DNA of 64,000 nt from JANMOK01 sp031415055 (GCA_031415055.1 JANOQZ010000024.1:62001-126000), one strand, 5' to 3'. Counted from the stretch's first letter, positions 1 to 8,709 are shown. The notes: generated by a model not told the origin, from the sequence alone. Program-made: numbers and translations.

Positions 1-617
1 AAACCTTTGGTGATCCGCACAAATCCCGTGCGAATTTCCGCAAGGTCTTCCGTTGGATAGCGGCTTTCATCAAACAAACAGATGAGGTCGATGTCGGAGG
101 AGTAATTCAACTCGAACGCCCCCATCTTTCCCATCGCCAATACGAAATACCCACCTAAATCGGCTTGGTGTTGAGCGCTTAACCCCGGCATTCGACCGCG
201 AATCACTTCGGCTAGAAACAAATGGTTCAAACTCGCCTGCACCGCTCTGTCGGCCAATCTCGTCAAGGCACAGGTGACTTGCTCAAGGCCCCAAACCCCG
301 CCCAAATCGGCCAAGGCCGTCAGCAAAGCAAGGCGACGCTTGGCACTGCGCAATTCAACGCCGGGATCGCCCGACAATCCATCGGGCATTGCCACCAATA
401 TCTGTTGCAAAATATCTTTGGCATTCTGCGCGCCGCTCTCGCGCAACCATTCGCCCTCACGCTGTAACAGGAACCAAAGGTAAGGCGACGACCCGGCGGC
501 AGCGCCGATCAACTCCTGTGCAACACCGCGCAATTCCGGAAATAGCGACTGTGCTTCAAGCGCCCGTTCGACGTCAAACGCGATCGGTGACGTGTTGATT
601 TCGTTAAAAAAACTCAT
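1..617 (-). CDS. glnE: Glutamine synthetase adenylyltransferase GlnE, N-terminal part (cut by window edge)
   Basis: Bifunctional enzyme that adenylylates and deadenylylates glutamine synthetase in response to PII, adjusting nitrogen assimilation. I translated the minus strand from the ATG at 617. The frame stays open for 205 codons to the window edge, so only the N-terminal fifth or so of a roughly 900-residue protein is here. The nucleotidyltransferase signature GKMGAFELNYSSDIDLI near the edge matches the GlnE family consensus, with the two metal-binding aspartates present. The start follows MSFFNEINTSP. The gene lies 12 bp beyond the hydratase start on the same strand, so the hydratase and ccm genes could be read toward or with it. 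Family assignment is firm; the C-terminal half cannot be checked. Confidence 0.9.
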   Translation of the reverse strand, partial: MSFFNEINTSPIAFDVERALEAQSLFPELRGVAQELIGAAAGSSPYLWFLLQREGEWLRESGAQNAKDILQQILVAMPDGLSGDPGVELRSAKRRLALLTALADLGGVWGLEQVTCALTRLADRAVQASLNHLFLAEVIRGRMPGLSAQHQADLGGYFVLAMGKMGAFELNYSSDIDLICLFDESRYPTEDLAEIRTGFVRITKG

Positions 618-629
618 GGCGGACCAAAG

Positions 630-1403
630 CTAACGCCCGAAATTTGGTTTGCGTTTTTCCAGAAACGCTGTTGCACCTTCGCGGAAATCGGCGCTTGCCA
701 AGGCGACAGCCTGGAGCTCCGCCTCCAATGCCAATTGCGCATCCAACCCGTTGTCAAAACTGGTCCGCAGCGCCCGTTTGATCAAAGCCAAAGCACCATT
801 CGGCCCCTGCGCCAATTGCTGCGAAGTTTTGGCCACGACACCAACCAATTCGGCATCTGGAACCATCTGCCAAATCATCCCCCAAGCCGCCGCTTGCGCC
901 GCACTCACCGGTTCAGCCAACAATGCGGCCCCCAAAGCGCGGGCAAAGCCAATCTGGCGTGGCAACCAATAGGTACCACCCGCATCGGGAATCAGACCGA
1001 TGCGGGCAAAAGCTTGAACGAAGACAGCCGATTGCGCCGCAATCACAATGTCACATGCCAAGGCCAAATTGGCTCCGGCCCCCACCGCGGCACCGTTAAC
1101 AGCAGCGATAACCGGCAAAGGGCAATCATAGATCGCCTTCAATATCGGCGTGTATCCCTCGTCCAGTATTCGAGCCAACGCCTCGGGCTTGGTCAAATCC
1201 ACATCGGCCAAATCTTGGCCCGAGCAAAACCCTTTGCCCGCACCAGTCATCACAATCACCCGTGCCTCGGTTTTGGCCCGTTGAAGCGCCACAATCAACT
1301 GACGTCGCATGTCGGCATTGATCGCGTTCATGACTTCGGGCCGATTGAGCGTAATTGTAGCGACGCCCTCGTCCAACGCATACAGAACCACCGTCGCGTT
1401 CAC
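630..1403 (-). CDS. Enoyl-CoA hydratase/isomerase family protein, PaaG-like
   Basis: 257-residue crotonase-fold protein. It has the usual CoA-binding/oxyanion-hole segment (around NGAAVGAGANLALACD) and the IGLIPDAGGTYWLPR stretch typical of the 2-(1,2-epoxy-1,2-dihydrophenyl)acetyl-CoA isomerase (PaaG) branch. Length is normal for the family. The substrate cannot be read from sequence: no phenylacetate genes are nearby, so a general fatty-acid or aromatic acyl-CoA role is equally possible. Its start codon overlaps the ccmH stop by 4 bp, so translation is probably coupled to the cytochrome c maturation genes although the functions are unrelated. Confidence 0.85.
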   Translation of the reverse strand: MNATVVLYALDEGVATITLNRPEVMNAINADMRRQLIVALQRAKTEARVIVMTGAGKGFCSGQDLADVDLTKPEALARILDEGYTPILKAIYDCPLPVIAAVNGAAVGAGANLALACDIVIAAQSAVFVQAFARIGLIPDAGGTYWLPRQIGFARALGAALLAEPVSAAQAAAWGMIWQMVPDAELVGVVAKTSQQLAQGPNGALALIKRALRTSFDNGLDAQLALEAELQAVALASADFREGATAFLEKRKPNFGR

Positions 1404-1849
1404 GACATTTTATCCATTACTTCTAGGACTTTACGTACCTCTTCTTCACTCAATTCGGGGGATTTTTCGACCATTTTGACCCGACGAATCGCTGTCCAGG
1501 CAACCGCGCCACCAAGCACCAGAAGCCCCGGCCCCGCCAACCACAAAATCCAATTTCCGCCCTTGCGCACCGGTCGCAGCAGCACGAACTCGCCGTACCG
1601 CGCCACAACATAGGCCAGTACGGCCGCGTCGCTGTCGCCCAACAGCAGGCGTTCGCGCACCAGCAAACGCAAATCCGCCGCCACTGTTGCCGCCGATTCA
1701 TCGATTGTCTCGTTTTGGCACACCGGGCAGCGCAGTCCTTGCGAGATCACCCGCGCCCGCGCCTCCAAAACCGGGTCAGCCAACATTTCGCCGGGCGTCA
1801 CGGCCCAACTTGGCCCGGCCCACAACAGGAAGAGCAATAACCACTTCAT
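1400..1849 (-). CDS. ccmH: Cytochrome c-type biogenesis protein CcmH (CycL)
   Basis: Periplasm-facing thiol-reducing component of the System I cytochrome c maturation complex. It keeps apocytochrome heme-binding cysteines reduced for ligation with CcmF. The 149-residue product has a signal sequence (about 1-16), the redox motif RCPVCQN with Cys41 and Cys44, a three-helix domain, and one membrane segment near residues 99-119 followed by a charged tail. This matches the short CcmH/CycL form, without the C-terminal TPR extension of E. coli CcmH. The gene overlaps ccmF by 4 bp, so the pair is translationally coupled. Confidence 0.95.
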   Translation of the reverse strand: MKWLLLFLLWAGPSWAVTPGEMLADPVLEARARVISQGLRCPVCQNETIDESAATVAADLRLLVRERLLLGDSDAAVLAYVVARYGEFVLLRPVRKGGNWILWLAGPGLLVLGGAVAWTAIRRVKMVEKSPELSEEEVRKVLEVMDKMS

Positions 1850-3822
1850 CGCGCCGCCACGGCACTGCGTGCATAGCGAACCGCCGCGCCAAGGCGAAAC
1901 CGCCGGTCACTGAGGCTCAGCAATCCGCCCAGACCCATTATCATCGCCCCGCTCCAAATCCACAGGGCAAACGGTTTGAGGTAGGATCGCACCGCCCAAC
2001 TTCCGTCCGTCTGTTTGTCGCCCAAGGTGACATAGACATCGCGCGTCAGCCTTGTATCAATCGCCGCCTCTGTCGTCGCCATACCCTGCACCGGATAGAA
2101 CCGCTTTTCCGGAAACATCTGTGCAATTACAATGCCTTGCCGCGATAAACTAAACTGTCCCACATCGGCGGCATAATTCGGGCCCGGCCTATTCTCCACG
2201 CTCTCAAGGCGCAATTCATAGCCGCCAAATGTAAAACTTTCGCCAATGTGCAACGATCGAATATCTTCGATTTCCCAAGCGGTCACCGCCGCCATACCAA
2301 AAATCGTCACCCCCAACCCTGCATGCCCCAGCAATTTCCCCCAGTCTGCACGCGGCAAATGGGCCATTCGCCGCAAACTTTCGCTAAGGCCAACCTGTCC
2401 GACTCTGACCCGCTGACCAAAATCAACCACAGCACCACCGATCACCCAAACGGCAAAGGCCAAACCCACCGGTCCCAGCATTCGCCCGCCGGTTTGCAAG
2501 CTCCAAACCAAGGCAGACAGCGCCAAAGCAAGCACCACCACTCCTGAGAGACTACGCAAACTTCGGGTCACATCTCCCCGTTTCCAAGGCAAAATAGCGC
2601 CAAACGGCAGGAACAGCGCCAAGGCAAGCATGAACGGTGTGAAGGCCGTTTCAAAGAACGGCTTGCCAACCGAAACTTTGGCACCGGTGGCTATTTCCAT
2701 GACCAAGGGCCAGACGGTGCCGATAAACACCACGAAAGCGGCAACGACCAAAAGCAAGTTGTTCACAATCATCCCGCTTTCACGGCTAACCAAGGCAAAA
2801 CTCGCACCGGAACGCAATTTTGGTGCCCGCAATGCGAACAGGCCGAAACCGCCGCCAATCGCCAGCGCCAACAAAAGCAGAATGAACTTGCCGCGCTCGG
2901 GGTCACTGGCAAAGGCATGCACCGAGGTGATAACCCCCGACCGCACAATGAAAGTGCCAATCAAGGAAAACGAAAAAGCCAGTATTGCCAAGAAGATGGT
3001 CCAGCTTTTTAATGTATCTCGCTTCTCAACCACTATGGCCGAATGCAGCAAAGCGGTGGCAATCAGCCACGGCATGAAGCTGGCGTTTTCCACCGGATCC
3101 CAAAACCACCAGCCGCCCCAGCCCAGTTCGTAATAGGCCCACCAAGACCCCAAAGCGATGCCGATGGTCAAAAACATCCAAGCCGCCAAGGTCCAAGGCC
3201 GCACCCACCGCGCCCAAGCAGCATCGACTTTACCCTCGATCAGCGCTGCAATGGCAAAGGAAAACGCCATGCTCAAACCGACATAGCCCAAATACAAAAA
3301 CGGCGGATGAAACGCCAAACCGGGGTCTTGCAACAACGGGTTCAAATCCTTGCCATCAAACGGCGCATTGGCCAGCCGGGCAAATGGGTTGGAAGTAAAC
3401 AGAATAAAGGCCAGAAACGCCGCCCCAATCGCCGCCTGCACGCTCAGAACCCGCGCCTTCAACGGCAGCGGAAGGTTACCACCAAAACCCGCCACCATGG
3501 CGCCAAACAGCGTCAGTATCAGCACCCAGAGCAGCATCGAGCCTTCGTGGTTGCCCCAAACACCGGTCACTTTATACAGCAACGGCACTGCCGAATTGGA
3601 ATGCGCCGCCACTAACCACAGTGAAAAATCCGAGGTGACAAAGCCCCAAGTCAGCGCCAAAAACGCGCCCAAAACCAACAGAAATTGCAGCAATGCCGCC
3701 TGCCCGGCCAACAGCATCCCGGCCCGCCAACCGCGCTGCGCCGCCCACATCGGCACCGCCATCTGCGCCAAAGCCACGCACAGGCTTAGGATCAATGCAA
3801 AATGGCCCAGTTCCGAAATCAT
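1846..3822 (-). CDS. ccmF: Heme lyase CcmF
   Basis: Integral membrane protein that attaches heme to apocytochrome c. The roughly 658-residue product is almost entirely hydrophobic, with a periplasmic tryptophan-rich WWD motif (GWGGWWFWDPVENAS, about residues 234-248) and conserved histidines in the loops. I chose the ATG at 3822 (MISELGHFALIL), which matches the N terminus of CcmF homologues; the frame is open to another start at 3873, but that adds 17 polar residues before the first membrane segment. It is followed by ccmH with overlap. ccmE, normally adjacent, is separated by the lysis pair and a DUF1801 gene. Confidence 0.95.
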   Translation of the reverse strand: MISELGHFALILSLCVALAQMAVPMWAAQRGWRAGMLLAGQAALLQFLLVLGAFLALTWGFVTSDFSLWLVAAHSNSAVPLLYKVTGVWGNHEGSMLLWVLILTLFGAMVAGFGGNLPLPLKARVLSVQAAIGAAFLAFILFTSNPFARLANAPFDGKDLNPLLQDPGLAFHPPFLYLGYVGLSMAFSFAIAALIEGKVDAAWARWVRPWTLAAWMFLTIGIALGSWWAYYELGWGGWWFWDPVENASFMPWLIATALLHSAIVVEKRDTLKSWTIFLAILAFSFSLIGTFIVRSGVITSVHAFASDPERGKFILLLLALAIGGGFGLFALRAPKLRSGASFALVSRESGMIVNNLLLVVAAFVVFIGTVWPLVMEIATGAKVSVGKPFFETAFTPFMLALALFLPFGAILPWKRGDVTRSLRSLSGVVVLALALSALVWSLQTGGRMLGPVGLAFAVWVIGGAVVDFGQRVRVGQVGLSESLRRMAHLPRADWGKLLGHAGLGVTIFGMAAVTAWEIEDIRSLHIGESFTFGGYELRLESVENRPGPNYAADVGQFSLSRQGIVIAQMFPEKRFYPVQGMATTEAAIDTRLTRDVYVTLGDKQTDGSWAVRSYLKPFALWIWSGAMIMGLGGLLSLSDRRFRLGAAVRYARSAVAAR

Positions 3823-3876
3823 GCGACTACCCCGTTTGACGCAACTATAGCGCGGCCCGGGGATAGGAACCAAGTG

Positions 3877-4431
3877 TTAGCGTGCATGCATTGCCCGCCA
3901 TTCCTCGACCGCAGCGTTATAGTTCGGATCACCCGCAGGAACTGTTACCGCGACGTTGTCAACAGTAACGCTCGGCTCCACCTCCGCTTTCGGCGTCAGC
4001 TTCTGCACCGTCTGGCGCATGCGTTCAATCGACACGCCATCGCGCTGATACTGCAATTCGCGTGCGCCGAAATAGAACGAAATGATCGCCCCCATCAGCC
4101 ACCACAATGGCTCGGGCACCAAGGCCAAACCTTCCATTCGTATCGCAAAGCTTTGCGGAGCGGTCATCGCAAAAGCAAATAACCCCATGGTTCCAAAGGC
4201 CAAAACCGGCCGTGGCAGCCGATTCATCGCATCGACAAAACGGTCAAACCATCCCAAGCGTTGCCCGGCAAATTCCGCACCGAACTGCTTCAGAACTTCG
4301 CTGAATTCGGCATTCTCCATCCGCGCTTCTTCGGCTTTGTTACCGATGAAAACTTCCGCCGCTTCCTTGATCGTGCCGCCGGCGATGTTTCCGCCGCGCA
4401 CCAACCCAAGCAAAATCGAAATCAGCCCCAT
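3877..4431 (-). CDS. Holin family protein, GTA-type (GTA_holin_3TM)
   Basis: 184-residue membrane protein with hydrophobic segments near 72-92 and 105-126, an N-terminal amphipathic stretch, and a charged C terminus. It resembles the GTA_holin_3TM family, whose member in Rhodobacter capsulatus lets the gene-transfer-agent endolysin through the inner membrane. I chose the ATG at 4431 (MGLISILLG), which has AAAGGG upstream; a longer frame to 4509 would bury the N terminus in the upstream gene. It overlaps the muramidase gene by 10 bp, so the two form a two-gene lysis cassette. What is seen is membrane topology and pairing; the GTA role is inferred from the family. Confidence 0.8.
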   Translation of the reverse strand: MGLISILLGLVRGGNIAGGTIKEAAEVFIGNKAEEARMENAEFSEVLKQFGAEFAGQRLGWFDRFVDAMNRLPRPVLAFGTMGLFAFAMTAPQSFAIRMEGLALVPEPLWWLMGAIISFYFGARELQYQRDGVSIERMRQTVQKLTPKAEVEPSVTVDNVAVTVPAGDPNYNAAVEEWRAMHAR

Positions 4432-5033
4432 TTTGAAACCCTTTGTGAATGTTGTGCTGCGCTCAAATGAAATTTTGGCGCAATGAATTGTTCCGCTCGA
4501 ATGATCCAACCGCCTTTGCCACCGTCTTGACGGCGGGCATATTTGCGAGAGGCTTCGCGCCTATCGGCCAGATTGTAGTAATAATTCCGCCGGGCAATGC
4601 CATAAGCATCAGCCAAATGCTGCGGTGCAATTGCCGCAACCCGGCCCGCCGCTGCCACTGTCACCGGGCCAATGCCGCCGTCTATTTCAACTTTTTCGCC
4701 AAATAACCCAAGCACTTGCTGCAATATCTTCACGGCCCAATTTCCAGCGTTGACGTACATGTCAAACACACTTGCCTGCACAATTTCCGGCAAATTACCG
4801 ATGCCGGGTCGTTCAAAGTATTCCTGTTCAAAAATCCCCTGCGCTTGCTCAAGGCTCAGTTTCTTGACATCCGATACATCGACATCGCCGTCGTGGTCCA
4901 GATCCAAACCCAAGCGGCGCAAGGTGCCAATCGTCACGCCGTAATTGGTCGCGCCACCCGGATCGTCGCGGTCGTTCACAAACCCGCCTTCGCGGCGGAC
5001 AATCTCAGCGGCTATGTCACGAACTGTCGGCAT
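4422..5033 (-). CDS. Holin-associated N-acetylmuramidase, glycoside hydrolase 108 type (GTA-type endolysin)
   Basis: 203-residue peptidoglycan hydrolase. The N-terminal GH108 domain carries the catalytic glutamate in the motif REGGFVND (Glu15) and the family segment GGATNYGVT. Residues 44-55 (DLDHDGDVDVSD) form an EF-hand-like calcium loop inside the enzyme, and the C-terminal part resembles the PG_binding_3 module. There is no signal peptide, as expected for an endolysin that needs the downstream holin. The ATG at 5033 has AGGAAA spaced correctly. A perfect CtrA-type site lies 17 bp upstream. No phage structural genes are in the window, which fits the unlinked lysis pair of Rhodobacterales gene-transfer agents, though a stand-alone cell-wall enzyme cannot be excluded. 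Confidence 0.85.
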   Translation of the reverse strand: MPTVRDIAAEIVRREGGFVNDRDDPGGATNYGVTIGTLRRLGLDLDHDGDVDVSDVKKLSLEQAQGIFEQEYFERPGIGNLPEIVQASVFDMYVNAGNWAVKILQQVLGLFGEKVEIDGGIGPVTVAAAGRVAAIAPQHLADAYGIARRNYYYNLADRREASRKYARRQDGGKGGWIIRAEQFIAPKFHLSAAQHSQRVSKWG

Positions 5034-5049
5034 TGGCTTTCCTGTCTGG

Positions 5050-5064
5050 TTAACAGGGGCTTAA
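5050..5064 (-). promoter_or_regulatory. CtrA-type binding site, TTAA-N7-TTAA
   Basis: TTAA (5050-5053), seven bases, TTAA (5061-5064): a perfect full-length CtrA recognition site, 17 bp upstream of the muramidase start codon. A third TTAA lies at 5079-5082. CtrA, phosphorylated through CckA-ChpT, controls gene-transfer-agent production and release in Rhodobacter. The site would overlap the core promoter or transcript start. Regulation is inferred from the motif and its position. Confidence 0.65.
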
Positions 5065-5107
5065 TTACCAATGAAACCTTAACAAGGCGTAGCGCCACAG
5101 TTCGCTG

Positions 5108-5476
5108 CTATCTTCCCTCTTGCATCGCGGCTTTGGCGCGGAAAATGGCGATTCGCTGAATTAAATCCACCGGAACTGGTGCCCCGTAACCAAACCGAAT
5201 CGTGCCTTTTTCCACCTCAAGCCCCGAATCACCTACACCAATCGCCGCCAACAGCGCCGCCGATACCGGGTAAATCGCGTAATGTTTCTGCCAAGCCGCA
5301 CAATAAATCACCATGCGCCCGTCAATTTTCCACGTCGGAATCTTATAGGAAATCCCCGCCACGGCCCTCGGCAAAGCCGTATCAATCACCGCACAAACTT
5401 CGGTCAAAACCAGCCGCGCAGGCTCGGGCAAAGCCGCCAAATAGGCGCCGACACTCGCAAAATCCGGCATCGCCAT
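5108..5476 (-). CDS. DUF1801 (YdhG-like) domain protein
   Basis: 122-residue cytosolic protein. The central segment (KIPTWKIDGRMVIYCAAW) and the C-terminal motif GTIRFGYGAPVP fit the YdhG/DUF1801 fold, a small alpha/beta domain of unknown biochemical role, possibly related to frataxin-like folds. Residues 1-40 form a helical region (ASVGAYLAALPEPAR) typical of the family. It sits between the lysis pair and ccmE on the same strand, 9 bp from ccmE's stop codon. Nothing in the sequence ties it to cytochrome maturation. Confidence 0.75.
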   Translation of the reverse strand: MAMPDFASVGAYLAALPEPARLVLTEVCAVIDTALPRAVAGISYKIPTWKIDGRMVIYCAAWQKHYAIYPVSAALLAAIGVGDSGLEVEKGTIRFGYGAPVPVDLIQRIAIFRAKAAMQEGR

Positions 5477-5485
5477 CGGCTCACC

Positions 5486-5935
5486 TCAACTTGTCGGTTT
5501 GAAAACGCCTTGCTCTTTCAAAGCATCGACCAGTTCGCGCGGCATGTAATTCTCGTCATGCTTGGCCAAAACATTGTCAGCGACAAACACTCCGGTTTGC
5601 AGAAAGCCTTTCACAATCGTGCCTTTGCCTTCGCCAAACAGCGCCGGCAAAATGCCGACAAATCGCACCGGCACTTCCGCCTTGCGGTCGGTGATGACAA
5701 ATTCATTGGTCGCCCCCCGCACTAGTGAGCCTTCCTTCACCAATCCACCCAATTGAAACCGCTCGCCATCCGCTGGCCTGTCGGCGGCCACTTGCACGGG
5801 TGCCTTAAAAAACTCGATGCCACCGCGCAAGCCATAGCCGACCAGAACGCTTGCCCCCGCCAACAACGCCAGCCCGGCTACAATCATCTGAATCCGCCGT
5901 CGTTTGCGTAAACTAGCCAATGTCACCCTCGTCAT
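5486..5935 (-). CDS. ccmE: Cytochrome c maturation heme chaperone CcmE
   Basis: Periplasmic, membrane-anchored chaperone that binds heme covalently and passes it to CcmF. The 149 residues comprise a short basic N terminus, one membrane anchor (about 17-38), an OB-fold domain, and the conserved heme-binding motif HDENY, with His126 as the attachment residue and Tyr130 as ligand. Length matches the family. The gene start is overlapped by 23 bp by the end of the upstream yihY gene. It is separated from ccmF-ccmH by about 1.7 kb carrying three unrelated genes. Confidence 0.95.
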   Translation of the reverse strand: MTRVTLASLRKRRRIQMIVAGLALLAGASVLVGYGLRGGIEFFKAPVQVAADRPADGERFQLGGLVKEGSLVRGATNEFVITDRKAEVPVRFVGILPALFGEGKGTIVKGFLQTGVFVADNVLAKHDENYMPRELVDALKEQGVFKPTS

Positions 5936-6776
5936 CCGGTGCGACCATGGTCACATGCGCCGCCGCCGCCAATGTCGCATTCACTTCCGCGCCATATATC
6001 ACTGCGGTGCCAACAAGGTAAAAGAACAACAACGTGACAATCACCCCGGCCAAAGTGCCATAAGTCAGGGTGTAACTGGGCGCGTAGCTCAGATAGATCG
6101 AAAAGCCCAATGCCCCGGCCAAAAACAACAACGAGGTCAAAATGACCCCCGGCCAAAGCCGTTCGCTGCGCATACTTTTGCCGGGTAAAAAGCGGTGCGT
6201 AAGATACAAGGTAAACACAAACACCAAAAACCCTGACGCATAACTCATGAAAACCGTGCCGTATTGGAAACTCGATTTGGTGATTTTCTCGGCGACACTG
6301 ACAAGAAACGGACTGAAAATGACCGTCAGCCCCAAGAAAAACGCGACAAACGCCCCCAAGAACACGAACAATATCGCCGTGCTGCGCCGAATGTAAAAAT
6401 TGCGGATCTCTATCACATCATAGGCGCGGTCCAATCCGGTGCGAATTGCCTCAACCGCGCTTGAGGCAATCCAAATCGTGGCCGCAAAAGAAAACGTCAG
6501 CAATCCGCCGCGTTGCTGCGCCAAAACTTCTTTCAACACCGGTTCAATCGTTTGCGCGATATGCGGTGGCGCCAACCGAAAAAGTGCATCAATCGCCCGC
6601 AGGCTGTCATCCTTGCCCACCATTACGCCCACGAATGCCACCGCGAATATAAGGAACGGGAACAAAGCCAACAGTCCCGAAAACGCGATATAGCCCGCAA
6701 TCGCCGATCCGTCGTGCTTATCAAACCGCAAATAGGCGGTCCAAAACACATGCACGTATCGGCGCAGCCGCGTCAT
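5913..6776 (-). CDS. YihY/BrkB family inner-membrane protein
   Basis: 287-residue polytopic membrane protein of the YihY family (once mistaken for RNase BN). Six predicted membrane helices, the family N terminus (DGSAIAGYIAFSGLLALFPF), and the conserved segment TYGTLAGVIVTLLFFYLVG are all visible. Molecular function is not established; transport or envelope roles have been suggested. Its start overlaps the end of argC by 4 bp and its end overlaps ccmE, so argC-yihY-ccmE are probably cotranscribed. Confidence 0.85.
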   Translation of the reverse strand: MTRLRRYVHVFWTAYLRFDKHDGSAIAGYIAFSGLLALFPFLIFAVAFVGVMVGKDDSLRAIDALFRLAPPHIAQTIEPVLKEVLAQQRGGLLTFSFAATIWIASSAVEAIRTGLDRAYDVIEIRNFYIRRSTAILFVFLGAFVAFFLGLTVIFSPFLVSVAEKITKSSFQYGTVFMSYASGFLVFVFTLYLTHRFLPGKSMRSERLWPGVILTSLLFLAGALGFSIYLSYAPSYTLTYGTLAGVIVTLLFFYLVGTAVIYGAEVNATLAAAAHVTMVAPDDEGDIG

Positions 6777-7801
6777 GGAAATACCGCAGCCGCTTCCAAC
6801 CCCATCACTTCCGGCAGACCCAACATCAGATTGGCATTCTGCACAGCTTGGCCCGAGGCACCTTTGACCAGATTATCCAAGGCCGAAATCACAATCGTCC
6901 GGCCCAAACGCCGGTCGGCGACCACACCAATCTTGCAACGATTTGACCCGCGCACATGCCTTGTCGCCGGATACTGACCAATCGGCAGCACATCGACAAA
7001 CGGTTCGTTTGCATATCGCGCCTTCAAACACGCATAAATTGCCGCAGCATCGCCCTTCAAATATATTGTCGCCAATATCCCCCGGTTCTGCGGCAACAAA
7101 TGCGGCGTGAACGCACACACCACCTCCCGCCCCGCGGCCTTGGAAAATTCCTGATCCAATTCCCCCATATGCCGATGATGCGCAACGCCATAAGCGGCAT
7201 AACCTTCGGACACTTCAGAAAACAAATTCCCTTCGCGCAAAGCGCGGCCCGCCCCCGTCACCCCGGAAGCCGCATCGATGATGATCTCATCGGGGTCAAT
7301 CAAACCGGCTTGCAACAAGGGCAATATCGGCAACAGCGAGGTCGCCACATAGCACCCGGTATTGGCCACCAGCCGCGCGGCGCGAATTTCATCGCGATAA
7401 AACTCCGGCAACCCGTAAACCGCACTGGCCTGCAACGACATCACTTTATGTTCAAGCCCATACCATTTCTGATAGGCCGCCGCCTCGCGCAGCCGAAAAT
7501 CCGCCGACAAATCCACCACTTTCACCGACGACGGCAGTTTCGGCACCAGTTCGTGCATGATCCCATGCGGTAGTGCGGCAAACACCAGATCAACCACGCC
7601 AAAATCGACCGAATCCAAACCCAGCATTACCGGCAAATCCAGATGCGCCAAATGCGGGAAAATCTGGCCCATCGCTTGCCCAGCCTTGCGATCCGCACTC
7701 AAAGCGACAATCGTCATCGCCGGATGCCCGGCAATCAGCCGCACCAATTCCGCACCAGTGTACCCACTTGCCCCAAGGATTGCGATTCTGTGCTGTTTCA
7801 T
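6773..7801 (-). CDS. argC: N-acetyl-gamma-glutamyl-phosphate reductase ArgC
   Basis: Third step of arginine biosynthesis: NADPH-dependent reduction of N-acetylglutamyl phosphate to the semialdehyde. The 342-residue protein has the Rossmann motif GASGYTGAELVRL (10-22) and the active-site cysteine Cys150 in VANTGCYVATS, followed by a dimerisation domain with the HRHMGE and HLLPQNRG segments. Length is standard for the type 1 enzyme. It heads the run argC-yihY-ccmE. Confidence 0.95.
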   Translation of the reverse strand: MKQHRIAILGASGYTGAELVRLIAGHPAMTIVALSADRKAGQAMGQIFPHLAHLDLPVMLGLDSVDFGVVDLVFAALPHGIMHELVPKLPSSVKVVDLSADFRLREAAAYQKWYGLEHKVMSLQASAVYGLPEFYRDEIRAARLVANTGCYVATSLLPILPLLQAGLIDPDEIIIDAASGVTGAGRALREGNLFSEVSEGYAAYGVAHHRHMGELDQEFSKAAGREVVCAFTPHLLPQNRGILATIYLKGDAAAIYACLKARYANEPFVDVLPIGQYPATRHVRGSNRCKIGVVADRRLGRTIVISALDNLVKGASGQAVQNANLMLGLPEVMGLEAAAVFP

Positions 7802-7856
7802 CTGCCCGCCCGAACGACCTTTCGGCAGCCTTAAGCCAACCGCCCAATGCTTTCAA

Positions 7857-8666
7857 TCACACGCCCTGAAAACCCAACTCCATAGCCAAAAACCTGTGCG
7901 CTTGCTGCGACACTTGGCGCGGATCACCCGTCGTCAAAAACACCGTCTCGCCAGACCCGGAAAATTCCGGATGCCTTATCAAATAATCCGCCAAGGATTC
8001 CGCCACAATGGCTGGCTGCGACAACACCAACGTGCCCACGGGCAATTCGCGTTCGAACACTTCCTGCACCAGCGGGTAATGCGTGCAGCCCAAAACCGCC
8101 ACTTGCGGATCGGGGCAACGCCGCAACAATTCCGCCACATGGTCGCGCACAAACATCCCGGCGCTGAAACTGTCGCCCTCCTCAATCGCGTCCACCAATG
8201 CGATGCAAGCCTGCGCCGTCACCGCCACGCCTTTCGCGCGAAACGCCAATTCGCGCTCGAACGCCCCCGAATCTACCGTCGCTTTGGTGGCAAACAACGC
8301 CACCCGTTCCAGCCCGACGTATTTGGCATACGACCGATCCGCCCAAGGCCGCTTGGCCAAAACCTCGATCATCGGCACGAACACGCCCAAAACGCGTTTA
8401 TCCGCCGGAACCCATTCCTCCTGCATCCGTCGCAAAGCGACCGCCGAAGCGGTGTTACAAGCCAACACCACCAACTCACAGCCACGCTCAAACAACGTGG
8501 AAACACCTGCACAGGTCAGATCAAAAATTTCATCCGCCGATCTTGGCCCATAAGGCGCATGCGCATTGTCGCCCAAATAGACAAACCCCTGCCCCGGCAA
8601 CCGCGCCTGCAACGCCCGCCACACCGTCAATCCGCCTAAGCCGCTGTCAAACACCCCAATCGGCAT
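7857..8666 (-). CDS. murI: Glutamate racemase MurI
   Basis: Cofactor-independent racemase making D-glutamate for peptidoglycan. The two catalytic cysteines are present: Cys70 in VLACNTASA and Cys194 in VLGCTHYPL. The N-terminal GVFDSGLGGLTV supplies the conserved Asp7 and Ser8. Length (269) is normal. The start codon lies just downstream of a palindromic repeat (8678-8705) and 44 bp from the terminator of the ribosomal operon, so murI probably has its own promoter or limited read-through. Confidence 0.93.
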   Translation of the reverse strand: MPIGVFDSGLGGLTVWRALQARLPGQGFVYLGDNAHAPYGPRSADEIFDLTCAGVSTLFERGCELVVLACNTASAVALRRMQEEWVPADKRVLGVFVPMIEVLAKRPWADRSYAKYVGLERVALFATKATVDSGAFERELAFRAKGVAVTAQACIALVDAIEEGDSFSAGMFVRDHVAELLRRCPDPQVAVLGCTHYPLVQEVFERELPVGTLVLSQPAIVAESLADYLIRHPEFSGSGETVFLTTGDPRQVSQQAHRFLAMELGFQGV

Positions 8667-8677
8667 CCAAACCCCCG

Positions 8678-8705
8678 TAGGGTGCGCATTTTGCGCACCG
8701 TCCTA
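8678..8705. repeat. Dispersed palindrome of the TAGGGTGCG family, copy 1
   Basis: TAGGGTGCG and CGCACC arms form the perfect stem GGTGCGCA/TGCGCACC; the outer TAGG/CCTA bases also pair. Three more copies lie at 11764, 29030 and 60522. This copy is between rpsI and murI. Confidence 0.75.
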
Positions 8706-8709
8706 CCCC

